From the NCBI RefSeq assembly GCF_001040945.1, contig NZ_CP011930.1, forward strand, positions 2,023,704 to 2,087,703: DNA of 64,000 nucleotides, in the 5' to 3' direction. Below the pieces are notes generated by a model that was not told the DNA's origin, did no database searches, and saw nothing but the letters and a program-made list of their open reading frames with translations. Below, one piece after another: positions 44,001 through 50,289 of the stretch. Source of the stretch: Herbaspirillum seropedicae (lineage in GTDB: Bacteria; Pseudomonadota; Gammaproteobacteria; Burkholderiales; Burkholderiaceae_D). Positions within the stretch are counted from its first letter, which is position 1, and the number at the start of each line of letters is the position of its first letter. Position numbers and translations under genes: made by a program.

Positions 44001-46787
44001 ATCCTGTCCAGCCTGCAGGTGCCGGTCTCGTTCCTTGCACAGTCCATCGTCAACAAGAAGGTGGATGGGCGGTTCAATCAAGTCAGCTCGTGGGAGGAGT
44101 TCGCGCAGTTCTGGAAAGAGAAGGGGCTCACCGGCTCGCTGGCGGACATGTTCAAGCTGCGCGGCGAGATGAAGAATCCGTTCGGCACCCGTTCCATCGT
44201 CAACGACTATACCAAGGCGCTCCAGGCAGCCCAGGCCGAACCTGCACTGCTGGCCGAACAGCTTGGCGGAGCTCACGCGCTCTCTGCAGAGGCTCCATCG
44301 TTGCAGGCAGTGCTGGACGGCATGCTCAGCGACAGTACCCCCAAGCCGCCCAAGGTCGGCAGCACGACTCCCGAAGCCTTCCGGATCTGCATCTCCTCGG
44401 TGGTATGCCTGACGGCCGACCTGGCAAGTCTTGCGGCCTCGCTCTTTGCGGCGGTCTCGGCGGGCAAGGCGCTGACATCGGGCGCGGAACTGACAGTCCA
44501 GGAGCAGACCGCCAAATCGCTCACGGTCATCCAGCAGATTGTCAGTACCGTGTCGGGCTTCAGCTACCTGGCCGCTGATACGGTCGGCTGGTGGAACTCC
44601 ATGGCGGGGATCGGCAAGCTTTCCCCGCTGGGCAACTTGGCCAAACTCGAGACCTTAGGCGTACAGATTGGCGCTGCGCTGGGGGTCGTTTCGTCCGGCA
44701 TCGACATCATTGTGCAGGGCCTGGCCATTACTGCCCAGAATGTCCTGTCTCCGGTGCTGGCGATGATGCAGGACGCTCTCTTCATCACCATCAATATGAT
44801 CGCACTGTCCAATCCGGAATTGGCGCCGATCCTATTGGCGATCGAAGCGATCTTGCCCAATTTCCAGGCTGCGGTCGCGGCCAGCGTCATGCATGACAGG
44901 ATCCATCTGATCGATGACATCGCCCCTATGCTCGGCGGTGGTGAAATTCGCCTGCGTGACACGGCTCTGAATGAGGGTTACCTGGCTTCGTGCTCACCGT
45001 TCAAGGCACTACTCTTGATGCAGACTGCGCAGTATAAGCAGATGTTCGGGGCGTCCCTGCCGTTTGGGTTCATGTATGGCCCCATGGATGAGAAGTTGGC
45101 TACGACGATGTTGAACAACCAGCTTCAGTACGAACCTGATTTCAGCGATGCGCCCGGTAACTTCCTCAATGCCCAGTCCAATTTTGCCAAGGTGGTGGCA
45201 GCCGAGAGCATGATCTTCAATTTCCTGACTTCCGATGTACCTTACACGAGCGGCGGCAGCGGCTTGATCGATTGGGGCAAGTATAACGAGCAGAATGGAG
45301 GCAAGCAGTCCGTGGCCAACAAGATCGCGCTGCTGAGCAAGCTCTACCAGCAACAGTTCCACTACATGTTCAACGTCCTCTCGGGCAAGAGCATCACGAT
45401 GCCCAATGGTGATCCGATCAGCGGCAAGAGCCATGCCATGCTCACCGATATCGGCATCTACACTGGCCTGACCAAGATCGCCGCACCTACGCACATGTAC
45501 CACCAGTCCTGGATCATCGGTCAGGATGGTCCGGTGGACCTGTTCATGGCGGCCGCGCGCATGGCGGACATCGACAAGAACCTCAATCCCGATGTCATCA
45601 ACGCCGTCAGTCTGGGGCTGGGTGGCGAAAGCGTGCATCTCAGCACTGCCGAGGGCAAGCGGGTCAATCTGTACTTCATCAGCGATGCCGGCAATGCCAA
45701 GGGCCTGGATGGGCATCTCTACCTGGAGAAGGGCAACTTCCTGATCAAGGTCACCAGCGTCGATGCGCAAAAGCACATGGTGCTGCATGCCGGCGAGGGC
45801 GCCAGCACCCTGGATGGGGCGCGCGAAATGGTAGGCAGCGACCTGTCGCCGACCATCTTCCTGGCCTCGGCCCAGACCAAGCTCATCACCGGCAGCGCCA
45901 AGCAAGCCGATACCCTGGGCTTTACCAACAGCCTGAACCTGACCAAGGTCAACCTCAAGGAAGGAGAAGTGTCCTATGACTACCTGGATGACAAGGACAG
46001 CAAGCATGGCAGCCTGCGCTACACCGACATCCAGAACTTCGCCGTCGCGAACCAGACTGATCGCATCGACTTCTCGCTGTACGGCGATCATCCGGCCTCC
46101 CTGCTGGTGACCAACACGTCCAAGGAGATCTCGATCAACAGCGGCAAGCAGCCGATCGTGATCCTGGCCGACCTGGCCGACAACAGCCGGGTCGATTTCT
46201 ACACCCCCTCGGGTGAGTTCGCGGTCAACACCACCGGCAACAAGGTGGTGGTGCACCAGGCTGCGGCAAGCGGCAGCAGCGACTTCTACACCTTGTCGGC
46301 GCGTGCGGGCAACGAACTGGACGCCTATGACGCCGTGGCCGCCACGCGCTTCCAGATGCGTTCGGAAGGCAGCGCGCCGCGACCGGCTACTACCGAGTGG
46401 AAGGGCCTGGGTTCATGGCAGTCGGAGAACGATTTCTCCTTTGGTCTGAGCGACCTGCTGGGTGGCGCCAAGCACGCCCAGCTCTTCGTCAGCGGTGGCA
46501 AGGGGGGAGAGGACACCGTCATCGACCGCATCGACCTGAGCAATATCGCCGGCAGCCTCATGAAGATCTCGTCAGTGAATGCCGCCGATATCGGCTTCAC
46601 GGTCAAGAACGACGGTGTGGGCAGCTACACCGTGGGCGACCACAAGGTCTCCACCAATGCCTCGTCGCTGATGGTCTCGGTGGCGGGCAAGGACGTGATG
46701 GAAGTGCGTTCGCTGCGTGACTTCACGGCGGCCAAGGTGGACTTCTATCTCGACAACGCATTGCTTTCCCATCAGGTGATCGGATAA
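38076..46787 (+). CDS. giant RTX-toxin-like protein of unknown function (2,903 aa)
   Basis: No signal peptide. Residues 1-690 are beta-rich with GDD-type repeats (two diverged copies around TAEGDDTIGIHMGGR and TADGDDDVTVVMGGR). Residues 690-1525 hold five ~165-residue jelly-roll-like repeats. Residues 1530-2300 are helical, with long hydrophobic segments around 2105-2130 and 2195-2275 like the membrane-inserting region of RTX toxins. Residues 2300-2903 are mixed, with beta-rich parts near the end. The stop is 4 bases before a HlyC-like acyltransferase gene, and an ACP gene follows. I infer a secreted, acyl-modified giant toxin or adhesin; no enzymatic domain was recognised. Confidence 0.75.
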   Translation: MGSRHEFSEDVANFHWGTGTWTDLFYHGHGTISVGASAYQSEAVKLWSDYRVRYIEMGFRAWGVFLSGCADSSSIDVYGLAWVDLTVTGGNQHIDAASPGTVTIRTAEGDDTIGIHMGGRHTDLKVGDGRDVVHLSSGWDTDLTKGDGYLWLDGSHERAGWTAVNAGLLHQGGHFESRSTGNTILVKRADGAVFVDIYGVGSNYYAVDAGTGNHTIRVASPGTNKVFTADGDDDVTVVMGGRFSAVGTGNGQDKVKFVNGWDAVVNKERGSLQYSQMCDLAGKLEVNSHTAKVYGDSTSYGFSLSIDNQDDSEPWKAGRWKAYAVGYADLTVNSRASTWYGDVYGGSNAKADLAGQNSLRIHALIGTTINDNGGNNYLTTGVQYGAITVWTLVQRNAYGATTMDLLGQKLDVHNNTGAGNQFLFNNGGAVTNLSFGRSGNGVIDGQYGSSWLPSNISMGENYNYVLNARDNGSSYNFGGDGNFVLDLVNQGRYRFYAGNNNAALLTHGNLNALGTRETVVHTMASMTKGAVASLGYGSTLVIHVPFALPHDAQLLLYKDQDMGRPMLDLYLVYQDDKHKTVSHRIQTSIFNAALPETVQIDLGGQGNLMLTNLDSNVVRPLLGTGAKAVFKFITNQHGSGTDAFVADGEQASLPSSLVQMMGAKSLLTLPGLTNNGGISNGNFNRGLVDFTSDYRLSDNPTDFNSVGSATLTTLAPDWGFATRNGPNGAGSKFLLVDGASDASKAFWRSDVAGLVAGDTYTLNFSMINGNGAAPARVQLYVNGVATQAFVTSKGSEGWVNRSIAFKVPQGSNPVRLELKDLETATGSNDFGFANVALTHLDHAAFSPSKHNLGLADFSSGYSLSNDLATFGGGGTAIVTTLAPEWGFITRNGPDGAGSKFMVVDGATDASKAFWRSDVSGLVAGEKCTLDFSIINSGDPAPARLQLYVNGVATGSFVTSSRSEGWANRSISFVAPQGSGPVRLELKDLETVAAYNDFGFANVTLTSATSVWTDAAVTAPTITAPIVVNDFSTDYRLTSDPTKFDGAGSVTQTTLAPDWGFATRTGPTGPGSKFLLVDGDSLASKVFWRSDVSGLTAGDNYTIHLSLLNGKGSAPARLQLYVNGVAQSDVVSSKGSEAWADRSISFQVPWDSTKVRLEFKDLETASDSNDFGFGNVYLTHDAASASRSTRTVTDFSTDYQRASDASPISGAGQIYETRNMPSYWKMTSSVGPTGPGSKFIQVDGASDPSKAFWRHYFDDLAPNQLHTVQFSVINGGNGTLARVQLYVNGVAMGDPLAPEASQGWVTGSLTFRTPASGPVRLEFKDLETAGGANDFCFGNVTLQSNPAVSSDAASAAPTAPVLASAPAFTRNVSDFSTDYQRASASSSITRVGEVYEITNMPSYWKMASQEGPAGPGSKFLQIDGGGDASKAFWRHSFNDLSPHEMHTVQFSVINGGDGALARVTLYVNGVATGDPVSPQASQGWVTGSVSFRTPDSGPVTLEFKDLETASAANDFCFGNVVLSHGVTSIEGALPLRETPTVQGVAQDWVRDVRVLYAQTLGEVGELRTLTTYQNYLLANNVYGVTLLKDIDPAAIASLAPEFFRHVSMALLAEWGKTGRLASLTPAQINALPVNTALEMLYRGNDQQLAHDVADAFYERIAHRIDTLLQSVSLSATTIATTIATTDPKVLVQLDDNPIKLTTLIVWRDQARDYVNAGVVALRRVVDQYDADIASRIKALQQKLNPPSDSPLTAEMLTTQVIAHLDEATVRSLSKLSVYSTLSTDQRNAITEAAARFDSARKDNDHLAGIFSLANGMPGLSTDVLAQISPDISDVDLKNILDLKVPAWKMWQFAYPYNTLSGSRGFFAQWIADMKAQLPTGNWEAGMTQIRDALGHLNPGSTQQQKLLQSFEDLNTAHETLKNQLQKTESATSLYQAVRFYASVFRLVGAAGTLGRDIEQASDQDALAQTAVKLTSNILSSLQVPVSFLAQSIVNKKVDGRFNQVSSWEEFAQFWKEKGLTGSLADMFKLRGEMKNPFGTRSIVNDYTKALQAAQAEPALLAEQLGGAHALSAEAPSLQAVLDGMLSDSTPKPPKVGSTTPEAFRICISSVVCLTADLASLAASLFAAVSAGKALTSGAELTVQEQTAKSLTVIQQIVSTVSGFSYLAADTVGWWNSMAGIGKLSPLGNLAKLETLGVQIGAALGVVSSGIDIIVQGLAITAQNVLSPVLAMMQDALFITINMIALSNPELAPILLAIEAILPNFQAAVAASVMHDRIHLIDDIAPMLGGGEIRLRDTALNEGYLASCSPFKALLLMQTAQYKQMFGASLPFGFMYGPMDEKLATTMLNNQLQYEPDFSDAPGNFLNAQSNFAKVVAAESMIFNFLTSDVPYTSGGSGLIDWGKYNEQNGGKQSVANKIALLSKLYQQQFHYMFNVLSGKSITMPNGDPISGKSHAMLTDIGIYTGLTKIAAPTHMYHQSWIIGQDGPVDLFMAAARMADIDKNLNPDVINAVSLGLGGESVHLSTAEGKRVNLYFISDAGNAKGLDGHLYLEKGNFLIKVTSVDAQKHMVLHAGEGASTLDGAREMVGSDLSPTIFLASAQTKLITGSAKQADTLGFTNSLNLTKVNLKEGEVSYDYLDDKDSKHGSLRYTDIQNFAVANQTDRIDFSLYGDHPASLLVTNTSKEISINSGKQPIVILADLADNSRVDFYTPSGEFAVNTTGNKVVVHQAAASGSSDFYTLSARAGNELDAYDAVAATRFQMRSEGSAPRPATTEWKGLGSWQSENDFSFGLSDLLGGAKHAQLFVSGGKGGEDTVIDRIDLSNIAGSLMKISSVNAADIGFTVKNDGVGSYTVGDHKVSTNASSLMVSVAGKDVMEVRSLRDFTAAKVDFYLDNALLSHQVIG
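40137..42650 (+). repeat. five ~165-residue repeats in the giant protein
   Basis: Repeats start near 40137, 40638, 41157, 41649 and 42189. Each encodes DFSTDY, a Gly-rich GSKFLxVDG, SKAFWRxxF/V, FSxING, ARxxLYVNGVA, and ends with LEFKDLETAxxxNDFxFGNV. The last two repeats (MPSYWKM variant) form a sub-family distinct from the first three (LAPDWGF variant). The pattern resembles galactose-binding-like or jelly-roll carbohydrate modules. Confidence 0.8.
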
Positions 46788-46791
46788 GAAC

Positions 46792-47277
46792 ATGGTCAAT
46801 CACGTCGATCTACAGCGCATCCTCGGTGGCGCCACCCTGCTGGCCGGGCGGTCTGCCCTGCATGGGCGCTATCCGGTGGGCTTCATGCTCTCACGCTGGC
46901 GCGAAGCGCTGGCCAACAACAACTTCAACTACCTGGAGGCCTTCCACAAGGAGACCGGGCAAGTCCGGCCCCTGCAGTTCGTGGCCTGGAAGTTCGTCAG
47001 CGAAAGCTGGGTCGAGCAACTGCGCGCCTCCCAGACCCGGCTGGACTACTCGGGGCAGGAAATCGAGGACGGGCCTTACCTGTTCGTCATCGACCTGCTC
47101 TCGGCCGACATCGATCCGGTCTTCACCTTGCGCAACCTGGTGCACCAGGTATTGCAGCAGCGTGAGGTCAAGGGCGTGGCCTTCATCCGCTACCGCAATG
47201 AAGAACCCTCCGTGTGCGTCATCGAAGTGCCCAAGGTGTTGCGCAACACCGATCATCAATCCCAGAAGGAGACATGA
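46792..47277 (+). CDS. HlyC-like RTX toxin-activating lysine acyltransferase
   Basis: 161 residues following the HlyC/ApxC pattern: LGGATLLAGRSALHGRYPVGFMLSRW with a histidine (H24) aligned to the catalytic His23 of HlyC, FVAWKFVSESW, then DGPYLFVIDLLSAD with an aspartate (D101) aligned to Asp92. HlyC transfers a fatty acyl chain from acyl-ACP to internal lysines of RTX toxins, which is required for toxicity (established). Here the gene follows, rather than precedes, the giant gene. I assign it by motif order; sequence identity is clearly low. Confidence 0.72.
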   Translation: MVNHVDLQRILGGATLLAGRSALHGRYPVGFMLSRWREALANNNFNYLEAFHKETGQVRPLQFVAWKFVSESWVEQLRASQTRLDYSGQEIEDGPYLFVIDLLSADIDPVFTLRNLVHQVLQQREVKGVAFIRYRNEEPSVCVIEVPKVLRNTDHQSQKET

Positions 47278-47278
47278 A

Positions 47279-47560
47279 ATGGAATGGATCAACATCATCA
47301 ATGAGGTCGTTCCCTACACCATGGGCGGGGCCCGCTACGGGGTCAAGCTCACCGGGGAAGAGGATAGCTTCTATGACGCTGGCCTGGACAGCCTGGATGT
47401 GGCGGCCCTGAGCGTGTACCTGTGCGAAGTGCTGGCCGTGCCGCCCTCGGTGCAACGAGACGGTGATCTGGGCAATATCGCCGACATGATCGCCTTCCTC
47501 GACCAGCATGCGGTCAGGCGCAACCTCACCGTGCCACAGATCAGGGCCTTGCTGGACTGA
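47279..47560 (+). CDS. dedicated acyl carrier protein
   Basis: 93 residues with the phosphopantetheine-attachment motif GLDSLD (Ser38) inside a four-helix ACP fold (EEDSFYDAGLDSLDVAALSVYLCEV; second loop GDLGNIADMIAFLDQ). The ATG at 47279 follows the HlyC-like stop directly, with AAGGAG 7 bases upstream. Because HlyC-type enzymes use acyl-ACP as donor, this protein probably carries the acyl group for modification of the giant protein. It is longer and less acidic than housekeeping AcpP. The host AcpS would have to attach the cofactor. Confidence 0.82.
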   Translation: MEWINIINEVVPYTMGGARYGVKLTGEEDSFYDAGLDSLDVAALSVYLCEVLAVPPSVQRDGDLGNIADMIAFLDQHAVRRNLTVPQIRALLD

Positions 47561-47569
47561 TCGCCACCG

Positions 47570-47598
47570 CGCCGGGGCCAGCTACAGTGGCCCCGGCG
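47570..47598 (+). terminator. GC-rich hairpin after the ACP gene
   Basis: A perfect 11-bp stem CGCCGGGGCCA/TGGCCCCGGCG with a 7-base loop begins 9 bases after the ACP stop. It lacks a T-tract, so it could be a terminator of unusual type or an mRNA-stabilising structure. Confidence 0.5.
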
Positions 47599-47682
47599 CG
47601 GCGTGGATGGCCTGGTCGTCAATAACCAACCCATCAGTCAGTAACCTGACGCACATCAAGGGCCGCATCGGCGCGGATCTTC

Positions 47683-47722
47683 ATAATGTGGACACAAAAG
47701 ACGAACTTCGTCGCCACATTAT
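47683..47722 (+). promoter_or_regulatory. nested inverted repeats before the NodT-like gene
   Basis: ATAATGTGG (47683-47691) and CCACATTAT (47714-47722) are perfectly complementary, and between them GACGAA-C-TTCGTC forms a second perfect inverted repeat. The structure ends 12 bases before the start codon at 47735. It could be an operator for a dimeric repressor or an RNA hairpin affecting translation start. Confidence 0.55.
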
Positions 47723-47734
47723 CTGCCCACGCCG

Positions 47735-49210
47735 ATGACCACCACGCGCCCGCTGCTGACGAGAACACGCCTGCTGCTGGCGGTCTTGCCCTTGTGCCTG
47801 ACCGCTTGCCAGAGCCTGGCGCCGCATTACCAACGTCCCGCTGCACCGGTGGCGGCCGTCTATCCGGACGGGCCAGTCAATGAGGCGGCCCATCAAGTGG
47901 CCAATGAGGCGGCCAGCCCGCCGCTGCCATGGCGCGACTATTTCACCGATCCCCCTCTGCAAGCCCTCATCACCCAGGCGCTGGAAAACAGCCGCGACCT
48001 GCGCACAGCCGCCTTGCGGGTGCAGGAGGCGCAGGCCTTGTATGGCATCGGGCATGCCGACCTGTTTCCGACCATCGGCGCACAGGCCGGGCTGGATCGC
48101 TCGCGCACGCCCGCTGACCTCAACCTGACCCGTCGCCCTCTGGTGGGTAGCGCCTACCAGGCCGGGCTGGGCTTGAGCAGTTGGGAGATCGACCTGTGGG
48201 GCCGCCTGCGCAGTCTGGATGACGCCGCCCTCGAAAGCGCCCGCGCCAGTCAGGCCACGCGCAGCGCCGTGGCCCTGAGCCTGATGGCGCAAGTGGCCGA
48301 TGCCTGGCTGGAACTGGCCGAACTGGATGAGCGCCTGGAGATCGCCAACCAGACCATCGCCAGCCGGCAAGAGAGTTTCCGCATCTTTTCCCGCCGGGTG
48401 GAAGTCGGGGCGACCTCGCGCCTGAACCTGACCCAGATCGAAACCTTGCTCACCCAGGCCCAGGCCCTGGGGGCGCAACTGCAGCAACAGCGCGCCCAGC
48501 GCCTCAATGCACTGACCCTGCTGGTGGGCAGCCCCGTGGTGCTGCCGGTCGGCCAGGCGCGCGCCGGGCTGGACGCCGTGTTTGCGCCGCTGCAACCGGG
48601 CTTGCCAGCGCTGTTGCTCACGCGCCGGCCCGACGTGGCTGCCGCCGAGCATCGCCTCATGGCGGCCAATGCCAATATCGGCGCGGCGCGCGCGGCCTTC
48701 TTCCCCAGTATTTCCTTGACCGGCAATGTCGGCACGGCCAGCGCTGAACTGAGCGGCCTGTTCCGCGACGGCAGCCATGCCTGGACCTTCTCGCCCAGCA
48801 TCACGCTGCCCATCTTCACCGCAGGCCGCCTGCGCAACAACCTGGCGTTGAGCGAGGTACGCCGCGACCTGGCTGTGGCCGCTTACGAAAAGACCGTACA
48901 GACGGCCTTTCGCGAGGTTGCCGATGCCTTGGCGGCGCGCCAGTGGCTCACGCAGCAACTGGAGATCGCCCAGTCCGCCGTGCGCGTACAGCGCGAGCGG
49001 GCCAGGCTGTCAGCGCTGCGCTATGACAATGGCGCTGCGCCATTCCTCGACGTGCTCGACGCCCAGCGTGATCTCTTGAGCGCCCAGCAGCAACTGGTGC
49101 AGATCCGGCGCGCGCTGCTGTCTTCCTCGGTGGCGCTGTATGCGGCGCTGGGCGGGGAGGGCGTTGCCGCGGTCCCATCGCCACCTTCTCCCTCTCGTTC
49201 CGGGTCATGA
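47735..49210 (+). CDS. NodT-family outer-membrane efflux lipoprotein
   Basis: 491 residues. A type II signal peptide ends in the lipobox LTAC (cysteine near residue 25). Two OEP domains contain the NodT signatures PLPWRDYFTDPPLQALI, LTRRPDVAAAEHRLMAANANIGAARAAFFPSISL and DGSHAWTFSPSITLPIF. NodT proteins pair with RND or ABC exporters. It heads a four-gene exporter operon and starts behind the inverted repeat; the next gene begins in its stop codon (ATGA). Confidence 0.92.
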   Translation: MTTTRPLLTRTRLLLAVLPLCLTACQSLAPHYQRPAAPVAAVYPDGPVNEAAHQVANEAASPPLPWRDYFTDPPLQALITQALENSRDLRTAALRVQEAQALYGIGHADLFPTIGAQAGLDRSRTPADLNLTRRPLVGSAYQAGLGLSSWEIDLWGRLRSLDDAALESARASQATRSAVALSLMAQVADAWLELAELDERLEIANQTIASRQESFRIFSRRVEVGATSRLNLTQIETLLTQAQALGAQLQQQRAQRLNALTLLVGSPVVLPVGQARAGLDAVFAPLQPGLPALLLTRRPDVAAAEHRLMAANANIGAARAAFFPSISLTGNVGTASAELSGLFRDGSHAWTFSPSITLPIFTAGRLRNNLALSEVRRDLAVAAYEKTVQTAFREVADALAARQWLTQQLEIAQSAVRVQRERARLSALRYDNGAAPFLDVLDAQRDLLSAQQQLVQIRRALLSSSVALYAALGGEGVAAVPSPPSPSRSGS

Positions 49211-50289
49211 TCATGAAGCTTCCCCTCCTCAAGAAACCCCTGCTGGCCGCAGCCGCATTGCTGCTGTTGCTGGGTGCAGCCTTCTTAGCCTGGCAGCGCC
49301 TGCATCACAACGGCCCCGGTGAGGGCTTCACCAGCGGCAATGGCCGTATCGAGGCGACCGAAGTGGATGTGGCCACCAAGCTGGGCGGCAGGGTCGACGC
49401 CATCCTCGTCAACGAGGGCGATTTCGTCAGCGCTGGCCAGCCGCTGGCGCGCATGCAGGTGCTGTCGCTGCAGGCGCAGCGCGACGAAGCCCTGGCGCAC
49501 CAACAGCAGTCACTGTCCGCCGTGGCCAGCGCCGAGGCCCAGGTGGCGGTGCGCCAGAGCGATTACCAGGCGGCCCTGGCCCAGACGGTCCAGCGCGAGA
49601 GCGAACTGGACGCCGCCCGTCGCCGCCTGGCGCGCTCTGAAGTGCTGGTGCGCGAAGGCGCGTCCTCAGTGCAGGAAGTCGATGATGATCGCGCCCGCGT
49701 GCGCAGCATGGAAGCGGCGGTCACCGCCTCCAAGGCCCAGGTGACGGCGGCCGAGGCTGCCGTGGTGGCGGCGCGCACCCAGGTCAGCGGGGCCAGGTCC
49801 ACCGTGACGGCGGCGCAGGCGACGGTCCAGCGCATCAAGGTGGATATCGACGACAGTACCCTGGCCGCCCCGCGCGCGGGGCGGGTGCAGTATCGCATCG
49901 CCCAGCCGGGTGAAGTGCTGGGCGGTGGCGGCAAGGTGCTCAACCTGGTGGACCTCAGCGACGTCTACATGACCTTCTTCCTGCCCGAGGTGGTGGTCGG
50001 CAAGCTGGCGCTGGGCAGCGAGGCCCGCATCATCCTTGACGCCGCACCCCAGTATGTGATCCCGGCGCGCATCTCCTTCGTCGCCAGCACCGCGCAGTTC
50101 ACGCCCAAGACAGTGGAAACGGCCAGCGAGCGCCAGAAGCTGATGTTTCGCGTCAAGGCCCAGATCGATCCGGCGCTGCTGCAACAGCACCTGACCTTGG
50201 TCAAGACCGGCCTGCCTGGCGTGGCCTGGGTCCGGACTGACCAGAACCAGCCCTGGCCGGCGCAACTGGCCGTGCAGGTTCCGCAATGA
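49207..50289 (+). CDS. HlyD-family periplasmic adaptor (YhiI-like)
   Basis: 360 residues. An N-terminal membrane anchor (about 9-28) precedes [22 protein letters not shown] (first lipoyl half). A long Ala-rich coiled-coil hairpin (about 75-210) leads to the second half [25 protein letters not shown] and the beta-barrel [18 protein letters not shown]. The pattern matches YhiI-type adaptors that serve RbbA/YhhJ-like ABC-2 exporters. It overlaps both neighbours by 4 bases. Confidence 0.93.
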   Translation: MIMKLPLLKKPLLAAAALLLLLGAAFLAWQRLHHNGPGEGFTSGNGRIEATEVDVATKLGGRVDAILVNEGDFVSAGQPLARMQVLSLQAQRDEALAHQQQSLSAVASAEAQVAVRQSDYQAALAQTVQRESELDAARRRLARSEVLVREGASSVQEVDDDRARVRSMEAAVTASKAQVTAAEAAVVAARTQVSGARSTVTAAQATVQRIKVDIDDSTLAAPRAGRVQYRIAQPGEVLGGGGKVLNLVDLSDVYMTFFLPEVVVGKLALGSEARIILDAAPQYVIPARISFVASTAQFTPKTVETASERQKLMFRVKAQIDPALLQQHLTLVKTGLPGVAWVRTDQNQPWPAQLAVQVPQ

